From: Aureobasidium sp. EXF-3400 | Taxonomy: Eukaryota > Ascomycota > Dothideomycetes > Dothideales > Saccotheciaceae | NCBI GenBank assembly: GCA_024195585.1 | Contig: SWBL01000185.1 | Location: forward strand, 34,984-98,983 | Direction: 5' to 3' | Length of the DNA stretch: 64,000 nt | Part shown: one piece after another, positions 24,380 through 34,923 of the stretch | Layout: each line of letters opens with the position of its first letter | Numbering within the stretch: position 1 is the stretch's first letter | The notes under the pieces: model-generated | Seen by the model: the letters and a program-made list of their open reading frames with translations, nothing else | The model's database searches: none | What the model was told of the DNA's origin: nothing | Program-made: the position numbers and the translations under genes

Positions 24380-24912
24380 TCAAGTAATTTGTGCTTTCTT
24401 TTCCTCCAAGTCTTTTGTAGTATCGATGTCCTTCAGCATAGATCTGAGGATGGACTCGAGCTCGTTGACAAGACGCCTTTCTTCGAGATTGTCGTGGCTA
24501 GATAAGCTCGTTATTCTTGCGATCTCCCTTTCCACAAAGCTACGCGATTGCAATATATTCGTGGGCAACAACGATTCGAACACCCTGGACTTCACAAGGC
24601 TGTCAAGCCTTTTCCAGTCTAGTTCCAGGGGAGCTAGACAGACGTGAACAGTCGTACGTATCTTGGTTGGTCTAGGTCAACTCACCCCCGCATGAGGTCG
24701 GCATCTTGAATTGAGACAGATCGTCCACCAGTGTCGGTAAGATCGGATATTTGCAGGTAGCCAATATCAATGGATGAATAGGGTTACTTTTCGCAGTCCC
24801 CTTATCAGCATTTGACATCAGGTAGCCGATGCAGAAAACCGCGGTGCTATCTCGACTGCAGCCAGCACACGTTTCATACTCCTCTGACCAGATGAAATTC
24901 TTGGAAGAGTAA
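24380..24912 (-). CDS. Unknown gene, 5' end unresolved
   Basis: The terminal exon 24633-24380 joins to an upstream exon 24912-24686 through a 52-nt intron (GTGAGT..TAG, phase 1). The joined sequence reads FIWSEEYETCAGC, AVFCIGYLMSNADKGTAKS, NPIHPLILATCKYPILPTL, APLELDWKRLDSLV, then a helical tail IARITSLSSHDNLEERRL. The part around NPIHPLILAT has the look of ankyrin-type helix pairs, but the repeat is not proven. A stop precedes the first exon, so at least one more exon lies upstream, perhaps within 24920-25060. Confidence 0.5.
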
Positions 24913-25801
24913 GTCGCACATCATACAGCCTCGTATCTTGCTAGAGCACAAATTCATATGTTGACCAAGGAATGGACATTGCGCAACGCCTACACACCCA
25001 AGCATGTGCTGTAGAGCCGCTTTGTAACTTTTCGCTCTACACTCCTCACTTGTAGGACGCACAAAGCAGCATACTCGATTCTCTTCTATGTTCCAAACAT
25101 TATTTTTTCCGTATTTTTGCTTTCAAGACAGCTATGATCCACGTTAGTGTCGATCTCGCCAGCATGCGCAAGTGTTTTGGCCACGTCGCAATCACTTATA
25201 CCGTAATATCTATGTGACCTGCAGATGCATGGAGAGAATGAATAACATATTGGAGCCACTGTAAACTATTCTTGTCAAAACAACCGAGTGCGGGGTGACG
25301 AGCTTCACATGCATCGAGACACTTCACTTTACTGCTCCTTCGCTTTGGCTGTGGACAAAGCTGACTGATCAGTCTGGCTTACCATGATTGAGCCGCTGAT
25401 TGCTACACACACGCAGTACTGAGTCCAACCGTTAAACTCGCTCAAGCACGACTCGCTGCCCAACGATGATCAAGAACAGTGCGTTCTTGCATGTCGTGTG
25501 AGCTTCCGGGAGCTACACCCAGGCTGGGGTATCTCGATCACTGCCTAGCACCGTTGCGGTGCTGTCGGATCGGAACAAGCCTCAGGAATGAATGAATGGC
25601 CGATGGGGACGGTACGAATGTTAATAATAAGCAAGGCAGGAGTTGAGGGTCTCGTGCCACATGCTTTGGCCGCAATGTGCTTTGAGATGGGTTGTGTACA
25701 TTTTGTGTGGATCAATCAAAATTTCTACACAACAAAGCGCTTTACACACCGCTGTCACGGAAGATAGCTTTGCAGCTCGAAAAGTGGTTCCCTATGAATA
25801 C
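24913..25801. other. Intergenic stretch downstream of the GH17 gene
   Basis: A minus-strand frame at 24874-25062 could belong to the 5' exons of the preceding minus-strand gene but is out of phase with it. 25070-25800 contains no frame worth reporting and presumably holds the 3' end of the GH17 transcript. Confidence 0.4.
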
Positions 25802-26903
25802 TCAACACACTGACGAGAGCGCAGACTGTGCATGAGTCAATGTATAATACACACTCGAGACTGTGCTAGACGTCGCTGAAAATGCGGCGGTCGCGATATC
25901 GGGACACTTTGAGCTCAGGCCACAGTCCAAGCTGTACATCATCGTTCCATAGGGATCTTCGCGCAAGTCAATGACGCCGAAAAACGGCGTCTGGGCAGGG
26001 TCCGCTAGAATGTACCACCAGAAGTTGATACAGCGAGCTTGCAATTCGCACGCTACTTTCGACCAATACAGTGCCGCATTATCAATACCGGGCTTCGGTC
26101 CGCTCGTCTTTGATGGATTTTCTGTCGGCCAACCCGTTTCCGTGATCCATATCGGCTTGCCCAGGGACAAAGGCAGCATACTCTCGTAGGCTTTCCAAAA
26201 AGAGTCCGCTGCTGCAGAGACATCCATCGCTTGATCCTGGGAGAAGTAGGGAAATATATTGAGCCCTACGAAGTCGAGAACATCTAGGAGCTGACTATTA
26301 GTATGGTTTGTATAGGCGTCCAGCGTGTCTACGTGCTATGGAAATGGTCAGTATGGCAGATATTTAATTGCTTCAATTGGATATACTAACTCCAACCGGA
26401 ACGTGCTGGAGTACCGAGCCCTGTAACAAGGTCCGAACTTGCTGAATGTAATCGACGAGCACGGACATGTCCTGCCCAGGACCGCTGCCGCTGCTGACAC
26501 CAAGTACAGAAGAACGATACAAATCCTCACTGCCGACGGAGATCCCGATCACCAAGTCACTGAGACCCTGAGACCCGTACAGAGACATGGCACACTCTAG
26601 AGCTGCGAGCTCCTTTGCAAAGCCGTCTCCATCTACAGATGTCCATAAACCTAGCAGAAGTTTGGTATTCGTAGCCAGGGCTGCTGGGATGGCCTCGATC
26701 ACGGTGTTATTACCTCCTTCCTGGATCATTGTATACAGTCTAGCACTGGAAAAGCTCGTGGTGCCAGGCAGAGATGTAGATAACGAGAACTGTCTGTAAA
26801 ACGATTCGTAGTCATTCCCCTGAGCTGCGTAGTTGAAGCCATGATAGGTCGCCGAAGTGGCACTGGCGATGAGGACTACTGCATAGAGAGTCAGATCCCG
26901 CAT
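25802..26903 (-). CDS. Secreted GH17 beta-1,3-glucanase
   Basis: Predicted cell-wall beta-1,3-glucan hydrolase or transglycosylase. Exons on the minus strand are 26903-26391 and 26335-25802, with a 55-nt intron carrying an ACTGAC branch, giving 348 aa. Signal peptide MRDLTLYAVVLIASATSA. The family start YHGFNYAAQG follows. The acid/base Glu is in ISVGSEDLYR (about residue 126) and the nucleophile Glu in PIWITETGWP (about residue 237). GLNIFPYFS and INFWWYILADP are further family blocks. The C-terminal 40 residues are Ser/Thr-rich (SATSSTVSSVYYTL), possibly a weak linker to a wall anchor, but no clear GPI tail is seen. The promoter is shared with the divergent gene at 27183. Confidence 0.95.
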
Positions 26904-27182
26904 GGCTAGATTGTCCCTAGAGAATGTAATATGGGACCCTCCAGAGGGTTCGAGCTCCTGTACATAAGATATCTTGCAGCGCCGGCTTACGTGAACACGC
27001 AGAACTCGCGTGAACCCAGAATTACCTTACTGTTAGTTACGACCGCATACGTCTCGCGGTGTATCAATCAATCAAGCAACAACCACCTCGATGTCAATTT
27101 GTCTCTAGCTCATTATCCAGATTTGGCATGATGACAAGAACGATCTGAACACAAAGCCTCGTTCTGAGCCAAACGACCTTCG
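26904..27182. promoter_or_regulatory. Divergent promoter region between GH17 and the F-box-like gene
   Basis: 279 bp between two head-to-head starts, so it must contain both promoters. No individual site is claimed. Confidence 0.45.
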
Positions 27183-28223
27183 ATGTGGACTGCTATCATT
27201 GCCCAAACAGCTCTGGACGACTGCTTCAACCTTCCAATGGTTGATTTGCTTCACCTTCCGATCGAAATTCGCATGATGATCTGGAGCCTTCTGCTCCCTA
27301 GGCATACAACGTTCGAATCAGCTCAATGCAAGCAGCGAAAAGACTTTTCCAGACCTGCCGCCATGAGCATCCGAGAAGTTGATGACCAGAGAAAGCCTGC
27401 GACGGTTGTCTCGCAGCTTCTGCTTCTATCACCACTGACTTTCGGAGAAGTTGCAGATACTTTCTATAGCAAGAACACGTTCTGCTTTGACATTCGTGAT
27501 ACAGACTCCATGGAAAGTCAATCGAGGACCGCAAGATCCTCAATCAACCACATCCGACTGGTCGATCGACTGAGTTATACTCTGCCTGCAATGAGCATTA
27601 AAAGACTTCTCAGTTTGTTCTGCAGCCTCAAATCTGTCTCTGTACCGACGTATCCTGAGCCTTTCCCAACACCATCCTTTGATATCAACTTGCAGCACCG
27701 AGCGATGAATCTCTCCAAGATTCGAGATCTGGTAGAGCATCTTAGAGAAGGCTATTACGAACAGCTTTTTCTAAACTACAACCAGTCGTGTCCGCCAGAG
27801 AGAGAGAACCTGGACCAACTGCTGACTCTCAGGCTGCTTCGTCGTTTACAGTCCGACGGACACTACGTCAACAACAAAGAAACACATCTCTGGTTGGAGA
27901 TATTTGTGGCTTGGATCTATAGCTTCCCTTCAAAACGGTCTAAGATTCTCAAGGTACTCGAAAGAATGGATCCTGCATATGATAGAGGCTTTCTTGCTTG
28001 TTTGGTAGAGACCGAGGTCCAGAATTCTGACACGAGAGGCTTCACTATCGCACTGAGCATGCCAAAAAGTTCGCCGCCTAGACAGAGTCGCACTACGTTT
28101 AAGGTGTCAGGAGATATGATAGTTCGGTGTCAACAAAGTGGAATCAGCCGTCTTCCGCTCACCATGATCAAGCACAACCCTCTCGAGCATTATCTTTTCC
28201 AGGATTGCCTGATGACGAATTGA
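27183..28223 (+). CDS. F-box / 2EXR-like hypothetical protein
   Basis: A single-exon frame of 346 codons. Near the N-terminus, LLHLPIEIRMMIWSLLLP matches the helix that opens fungal F-box-like and 2EXR domains (LPxEIRxxIW). This is followed by VSQLLLLSPLTFGEVADTFY and the NTFCFDIRD strand typical of that family, then a helical body with no enzyme motif. The start may be the ATG at 27183 or the internal ATG just before VDLLHLP. Such proteins often number dozens per genome; the partner and target are unknown. Confidence 0.8.
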   Translation: MWTAIIAQTALDDCFNLPMVDLLHLPIEIRMMIWSLLLPRHTTFESAQCKQRKDFSRPAAMSIREVDDQRKPATVVSQLLLLSPLTFGEVADTFYSKNTFCFDIRDTDSMESQSRTARSSINHIRLVDRLSYTLPAMSIKRLLSLFCSLKSVSVPTYPEPFPTPSFDINLQHRAMNLSKIRDLVEHLREGYYEQLFLNYNQSCPPERENLDQLLTLRLLRRLQSDGHYVNNKETHLWLEIFVAWIYSFPSKRSKILKVLERMDPAYDRGFLACLVETEVQNSDTRGFTIALSMPKSSPPRQSRTTFKVSGDMIVRCQQSGISRLPLTMIKHNPLEHYLFQDCLMTN

Positions 28224-28928
28224 TGCCTAGATTGATCGATACATGTTCGACCCCCTTCTAGTAGTATAGATCATATTGACGTTCAAGACGGCGTTGGTGA
28301 GTCGAACTATATTATCCGAAGACCCCGTAAGACCAAAAGCGTGTGCGTCGTCAGATAGTCTCGACTCAGTGACACGGGTTTAGCTAAGTGCCACTTGTTC
28401 CTAATCCAAAACTCAATCATATATTCTGTTTTGTGGTACTGAACTCAGTCCATGGCTCATTGATGGAGTCTCGAATCATTACATCTTCATGAACAAAGTG
28501 TGCCTGTGGGTTCTCTGTAAGTGGCATACCACAAAATTCAGAGCCCTCATGGGTATGGCTTGCAATTTTTCAGTACGAGCTACCGGTCTTCAGTACATTT
28601 TCCGTAAAACAAGGTGCTTGTCAGGACACTTCTCTGGGCGCGGAGACCCTCGGGAACGGTAAGTCGTTATTGAACAGACAATCGCTACGATCTACGTAAA
28701 AGTGAACATGGGCTACGACAGTACCATCGAGACGAGTCGTCTAGCGCAGCCAACATATACTACAAACCCATTGTTTCGTGCTGTAGTCATAATGCTACTC
28801 TCGAACTGGCATTTTTTTGCCTCTACAAAGCGACCTGAGAGTAAATAGTAGTCGCATACACAAAACAGTGGTGAACGCATACATACTTCCGATAAAGCCT
28901 GATGACGAAACTCTTCGACTGGTCGACA
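28224..28928. other. Intergenic stretch
   Basis: No frame of note on either strand between the F-box-like gene and the 3' end of the thaumatin-like pseudogene. Confidence 0.5.
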
Positions 28929-29727
28929 TCAAGGACATGCTACGATGTTGATCGCAGTATCTCCGTCGAATGTGAGCTGATACACAAACGCTGCTCGTTT
29001 ATCGTCATACGCGTAGGAGTACGCATCTTCACACATGTCTCGTAGAGCTGGATTCTGGTTTGTACAGGTCTGTTCTGTGCTGTTCGCGTTCTTGCAGCAA
29101 GCCTCGTCTGAGCCGTATAGAGTGCAATTGGAAACGCAGCTCTGGAGAGGATCAAGGTACGCAAGAGGATAACTTTTGCCAGGGCCTTGATCGAAGCGGT
29201 TCGGGATAGGACACTGCCAATCTGAAGGAACACGACAGCTCAAAGGGGCACAGTTCGGGCTGACCTTTGTTGCTGGTCCGATGGTAGAACAGGTCTCCGC
29301 GTCCATTGTCACCTCAAACCCATTGCTCGCCGCTTCAATGTTACTGATATCCATATTGCATCTGTTAGAGTTCAGTTCGCAGGTGGCCTCAACCAAACTT
29401 CGAGCCCTGGGTCCAGTGCTATTGGCTTGATCATCGATCCAAAAAGTCTAAGTGGATTGACCATCTGGACCGAACTTCAGCATATATTCACGCACTTCAC
29501 CCTAGGAGCTTGACTGGTCGAACACACTCTGCGTCGCGCAAGCGCTGCCATTAGTGACTATGAAGTGTGGGAACACCTTCGACGTTGCCGGACAGTTGTG
29601 TGAGAACGTTACTCGGTACCCGAGTGGGGACTCTGTAGCATTTGTCGTGTAATCTGGGGTGGATGGAAAGGCCAGAGCAACGCTTGCAGCGGTGATGGAG
29701 ATAGCTAGAATCGTGATCAACTTCAGT
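28929..29727 (-). pseudogene. Thaumatin-like protein gene with two in-frame TAG codons and no ATG
   Basis: One continuous minus-strand frame. It has a secretion signal (KLITILAISITAASVALAF), LGYRVTFSHNCPATSK, a stop TAG at 29504-29502, then GEVREYMLKFGPDGQST, a second TAG at 29450-29448, then FWIDDQANSTGP and a cysteine-rich C-terminal half with DEACCKN and the family word DAYSYAYDD. Both stops would be Gln (CAG) with one C-to-T change. The expected start codon before KLIT is CTG, and the DNA upstream belongs to the NLR relic. A 78-nt intron spanning both stops is arithmetically possible but would need a poor donor (GTGTTC). Probably once a secreted antifungal or glucan-binding protein. Confidence 0.75.
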
Positions 29728-31665
29728 AAGGCGCAGGCTGTTTCGGGGCGCCGTCAGTGTCGATAGCCTGCTTGTAACAAGCACATTCCCGTGATCTGCT
29801 GCTGGGAGATACTGCTTGACATCATAGGCCAGGGAATCCTTCACCTTGGCTGTATGATCACGGTCAACGTTATCGATAACAAGAAGCCATCGTTGGTTGG
29901 ACGGTAGGGTTAGCCAGTCCATTACACCTCGCTCTATCGAAAGCTGGTCGGGACTAGCTTGTTTCGCAGCTTCGATGAGGGCGAGCGGTACCTCGGCGGC
30001 AGGAAGTCTTGAAACGACATCTACAAAGGATCGTTGCAAGGCATCCTCGGATCATCCATCAAGCCAGAACACTGCAGTATACTTATCTTGATAACGTCGG
30101 ACGAACTCAATGCAAAGCTGCGTCTTGCCGATGCCACCAAGGCCGTGAACGACAAACATTTTGCGACGAGCGTCGTGGTGGTGCTGCTGAGGAAAGAAGT
30201 ACTCCTTCAGTTTTTGCATATCACTGACTCGTTGCACAAAGTGATCGATGGCAGGGACTCCCTTCAAGCTGAAAGGGACTCTATGCTTTTCTTGAATTCA
30301 CGATTTTAGCGCTGGCAGATGGACATTACCTGGTGTGCAGGTGGTGGATCGTTAGAAGAGACATGGTGCTTGCCTTGATCTGGAGATGATGTGCATTAGA
30401 ACTCGACATATTGTTAGGAATGCAAACATATACGAGGGAGTTTACGTACATCTAGAGCGTGCCAGCAGCAGTTCTGGCGATGCTTTTGCCATCTTCTCCA
30501 CCACTTCAGATACTGTCAAAAAATCCTCCTCAGTAGGCTTGCAAAACTTGTTCATGCCGAAGTGGCTGCGGTCGAGCGAGTACTTCTCAGTCGCCTCGGA
30601 CACGTCAAGGCAGCCCGAGCTCTCACTGACCATGAACCTCTATACATGCTGTTAGCCGAGTCTTCCTAGGCTGGACAACAAACGTGACGACGTGTGGAGC
30701 ATTACGTGAGGCAGCCCCCACAGCAACAATCTTACCGTTCTACGCTGCTTGCCTACAATGGCTCCTACGTTGCTAGGCTGCAGCTCGAAGAAGCACGCGA
30801 TGTGCGCTTTGTTTGGCAGCGACCGTGTCTTTCCAAACCCGTCCACCATGTCCTGCAGCAATTCATTGCCTGGATCCAGTATCTTCAGCACCTCGGTGTG
30901 CACCTCCTCTTGCTCATACTCGCTCAACGCTGCCTGCAGCATCTCACTCTGGCTCATGCCCTCGGCGCCGCGGAAGGGCGTGCCAAAGAAGATCAAACCC
31001 GTCGTAGATTGGAAGATGCCCTGCCATTCTTTGGTATCGTGATAGGCGTCTAGAAGTGCCTGTACTCTCCAGTCAGTCGTGGGATACGCACGTCCGAACA
31101 AGCTCGGAAGGCCTGATGGTGGTACTGACCTTCAGTACTGCTAGCCCGCCGAAACAGTGGGCAATGAAAATAAGTGGTCGGAAAGGAAACTCCTGCAAGC
31201 TCACGTCTTAGCGACAGCGTCGGCATGGTGGTAAATGCGTCGTTTCACCTGTCTCTCGCGTCTCAGTGCTATCAACAACCGGTGCGCAACGCGCGATGAG
31301 TTTTGCTTGATTGCGTTTGGACCGAACCACTGTGACTTGTAGCCATATCTCATGATCCGCGCATGCGGAACGACTTTTGGTAGCATGGCTGGATTGCTAA
31401 GCCAGTTGACATAGCTTTTAGGGTCTGTCACATCGAGGCCAACTTCGCGAAGTTTGCACCAGGTGTCGTCCGGATGCGCCCCGATGCCATGGACGGCGAC
31501 GATGCTGAGCTCATGTCAGAATTGGGCATGCACATTGGTGATGTGATAGCATTTGGCGAGGACTTTACTCCACAACGTCGTTGCTCTCGGGCTCAGCCAG
31601 CTCAGGCTCGTGCAGCACCTTGAAGCCGGTGTCGTCATCTGTCACGGCTCGGACCTAGCTCCCGT
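29725..31665 (-). pseudogene. Truncated NLR: alpha/beta-hydrolase (SERAC1-like) plus NB-ARC
   Basis: Fungal NLR-type immune or incompatibility receptor gene on the minus strand. Exons found: about 31665-31569, 31504-31249, 31192-31130, 31059-30736, 30639-30450, 30379-30330 and about 30290 downward. The first five junctions keep phase. The N-terminal domain reads VAVHGIGAHPDDTWC and IFIAHCFGGLAVLK, where the usual nucleophile Ser is Cys. The NB-ARC part has the P-loop GLGGIGKTQL, WLLVIDNVD (Walker B) and VLVTSRL. Lesions: no ATG in frame, a frame break between 30330 and 30282, TGA at 30054-30052 after VFWLDG (CGA-to-TGA likely), and truncation after SLRLTEVD, so the rest of the nucleotide-binding domain and all C-terminal repeats are missing. 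Confidence 0.85.
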
Positions 31666-32213
31666 CAGCACTGCCGAAGAAGTCACTCTAGACAACCGAC
31701 CATTCTCGAGTGAAGCGCACTTGGTTTCTCCTGGTGGTTTGTGCACTTTGTCGTAGAGAGAGGGCGAGGAGAAGCGATAGTAGATTAAAGAGGGATACGG
31801 CTGACTCAAATGTTAGCGGGCCCCGGAACACGGTGCAGACCTGCCGCACTCAGACCGCGCTATATGCAAGCCTCTATGCAACCATACATAGCGCATGGAT
31901 GATCATATGATGTGGCAGTTCTGAACGTGGCAGTGTTCTGAATGTGGTATTGCCCCTCCTTGTTGAGGCTGTGCGCGGTTTGCATACTAAATGTCGGGCA
32001 TGCCGTCTTTCATCGCATTGTGCTTCAACGCCACTACACCAAACATCAACGACGTTTGATATCCTTAGCCGCTTCATTCGGCAATGTCCACTCTAGTGCT
32101 TAACCTACTCAAGAAAACCTGGCTACCTTGTCTCACTAAGCGGTCCTTGCCAGTACTCTAACAGCAAAGAAGAGTAAGGAACGATACAATTAGGATATAG
32201 CCTTTCCACGACC
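31666..32213. other. Intergenic stretch
   Basis: No supported gene. The 5' end of the NLR relic may extend a little into it. Confidence 0.45.
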
Positions 32214-32570
32214 ATGTCGACCACGGCGCAAGAAACATATCTCCCTCGGAATCGTTTCACCGTCTACTTTCTGAGCTTCAGGAACCTCGATGGTGACTGG
32301 TGTCCTATTCGTTGCGTTAGACAGCGTGATTACCGTGTTCTGGCGAGTCATCCTGCACAAGATCCTTTCGATCTGCTGGGTGATGATGATAACAAAGCAA
32401 GGATGTCAGGAAGAGGTTTGCGTTTTTGGCCTTCGTGCAAGATGCATGACTTAGAGACAGAATCTTCTAGCAGTTTTAATAGAGGGCTACACTGCTCGCC
32501 AATCTATCAGACGACGTTTGTCATGATAAAATGCTACTACACAGTCGTATCCCGGATCGTCCACTCTTAG
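32214..32570 (+). CDS. Short hypothetical open frame
   Basis: ATG-initiated 118-codon frame beginning MSTTAQETYLPRNRFTVYF and containing PAQDPFDLLGDDDN. No domain recognised. It lies 135 bp upstream of the SUMO-like frame and could be the first exon of the same gene, but no donor/acceptor pair clearly joins them. Confidence 0.3.
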   Translation: MSTTAQETYLPRNRFTVYFLSFRNLDGDWCPIRCVRQRDYRVLASHPAQDPFDLLGDDDNKARMSGRGLRFWPSCKMHDLETESSSSFNRGLHCSPIYQTTFVMIKCYYTVVSRIVHS

Positions 32571-32704
32571 TGTCTATTCCGCTCCATGCGTTACTGCTGC
32601 GCTCTTCTTGCCGAGGACGCCTAGCGTTCGAGCCACCGATAATGCATCGCAACAATCCTGACCGCTGGTTTGCTTCATATTGACCCCTTGCGCTCTCACT
32701 GCTG

Positions 32705-33270
32705 ATGATGGTCTGTGGGTCTGGAAGGATTTCCTGCATCAATCCTGCGGTCTTATACTTTCGAACGTTTCCACACGCGCTCTTACGCAAATTCGGAAGA
32801 GTCATGGACATATTTTGTCAACACCACTCCCTCGAGCGAGAGAATGTTTGGGTTTCCTTCGATGGTAAAAGTCTGATGGATAACAACACTCCCGATCAGG
32901 TGAGACTTAGGCAGCGAAGTTGTAATTCCGAGTGAAGTGCAGCTGCTTATGACGAAATAGTGCGAGATGGAGAAACACGATACCATCAAAGTGCGACTCA
33001 GAAGCCCCAAGGGGGATGCCAGTCAGACTTTTTAGGATCAAAGACAAGTCAGTCGAGCCTACTGAGAGCGTCGAGTCTACCGAGAACGTCAGGACTACCC
33101 AGCACGTCGCTAGAAGCATCGTGTACAACATCTCTGGCAACTCTCATTGCGTGTTCAACGTCACTATCGCTAAGTCCGCTCCCGAGATGTCGAGATATCT
33201 TGCTAACACCAGTGGTAGCTCGAGATGGATAAGTAACGCACAGCTCCGCACAGTACGCCTAAACACATAA
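32705..33270 (+). CDS. SUMO-like (Rad60-SLD) domain protein, incomplete model
   Basis: Ubiquitin-fold protein. The exon ending at 32898 reads LYFRTFPHALLRKFGRVM, FCQHHSLERENVWVSF and DGKSLMDNNTPDQ. It ends at a GTGAGA donor and joins after the TAG acceptor at 32960 to CEMEKHDTIKVRLRSPKG. This is the beta-grasp pattern of SUMO and Rad60-SLD domains (helix, FDGxxL, TPxxxxMExxDxIxV). There is no C-terminal GlyGly, so it is not expected to be a conjugated modifier. After this the frame meets TAG at 33032-33034. A second frame (33016-33270) with VEPTESVESTENV and ARSIVYNISGNSHC overlaps it, so another exon junction or a frameshift is needed. Start uncertain. Confidence 0.5.
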
Positions 33271-34923
33271 GAGCGAGGCGATCGATGGGGCCTGGCGACG
33301 CAACATGACGAGCAGGCAGTGACAACGGCGAAGAGATGCAAGGACGTAGGGCAGGATCCAGAGGACTCAAAGACATACAATGACATCCTCAGCAGGACAG
33401 ATGGATTGGAGACCAGAGAGAGAGTGGAAAATTCTGAGACGGACCCAAATCGACTCTGCGACGCCAGTATAGTAATCATCACAGCATGAAGATCAGAGGA
33501 AGTCAGCAAGAACCGAATGAACCAAGCATCTAAAACATACCACGATTACTTTACTACCTGACTGGAGAATTGCACGTGGGCAAGAATACTGAAAGCAATC
33601 TTACTGATACACATGCTCTCTTCCGCAGTGTGCAGAGGTATGTTGAGAGTTGTCAGTGCCGCACCCGATCTCGCTGAGAGCGACTGTCTGATGGATTTCG
33701 TGGCAGGCATATCGATCTCGTAGTTTTGCATGAATACATGAATGTGTTGAGACGTTCAGCAACCTTTTGCAGAGTTGCGTAGTGGATAGAACATTGAAGT
33801 GATCTAGGTAAGTAACTTTATCACATGGATCGAAGCAGCAGATTGTCCAATTGGCTCGGCTGAAGCTCGGCGTATCTGGTGGCCTACGCTCAGACCTTGG
33901 GCCGCTGCGCCTGACTTCCGTCTAGACAACAACCAATGTCACCACACCATCGTCACGCCGCTCTCTGGCGCGCCGGAACAGACCTCTCCGAAACCTCGAC
34001 GACTCTACTGCCTGCGTCTCCTCGGTTCCTAGAGCAATTGCCTAGCTCCATTGACAGCTCTAGCGCCCATCTCTGAGCTCAATCTCGCTACCGAATGCCA
34101 TCTCCCCGACGACCTCAGAAGCAGTGCTCCTCGTGGACGACTCTCTTGACTCTTCGATAATCTCGGACCGCTACAAAGATGTCGACTTCATACGCCTGCG
34201 CTGGTCGAAAAGAGACGGGACTATACGGTTTGGAGGTTGCTTGAGTGGTAAAGGCACAAGCACAGGCTGAGTCTTCCATCATGGCTAGCTAGCCCAGCTT
34301 GCAAAGGTACTGCAGTGCACTTCCTATTAGGCACTCGACGACTCATGCCATCACTGTACTTGGCGTAGGCTAGACTGAGCAAAGTCGCCCATGTTCCAGG
34401 TTTGCTGCTTCGCCGATCAAGAACCCCAGAAATGGGCAAGACGTTGAGCCTTGCGGGACTGCCTGCCGCGCAACAGCTTGTCCCTGATTTGTTATGATGA
34501 CCACAGCTTCCAGCCCCTCGAGCCAATCTATGTGCAAAACCTCTTGTTGCTGCTCAATCCCTCTGTCAGTCAGAGAAGACGCTCTGCTATTCATGGAAGA
34601 CGGGTCTGAAAGCAGAGAGGCAATCGTTCCAGAATTACCGGGCACGAAAATCCTACGGAAAGGGACAACAGCAGGTATGACATTGATGAGGTAGTAGGGT
34701 AATCAACGATTGTCATACCACGATACTGGATTTGGGCTTCTTTGTATCAAAACGATGAGCTCGCGACTCTTTCGGATTGCACTTCCAAGCGTCAGGTCTC
34801 TTCGAGTCTTGCCTCATGACCACGCCGGTCAAGACAGTTTGCACAGGTAACCAAGTCGGAATAACTAGAGAGCCTCCATGAAGCCAGAGTATACCAAAAC
34901 CGTCATGACTTAAAAATCATTGA
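33271..34923. other. Stretch with weak coding hints, no firm gene
   Basis: A minus-strand frame at about 34700-34370 (LINVIPAVVPFRRIFVPG, then EQQQEVLHIDWLEGLEAVV) and another at 33731-33546 with an ATG (MQNYEIDMPATKSIRQSL) read like protein. Neither shows a complete gene or a known domain. They may be exons of a degraded gene. Confidence 0.3.
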
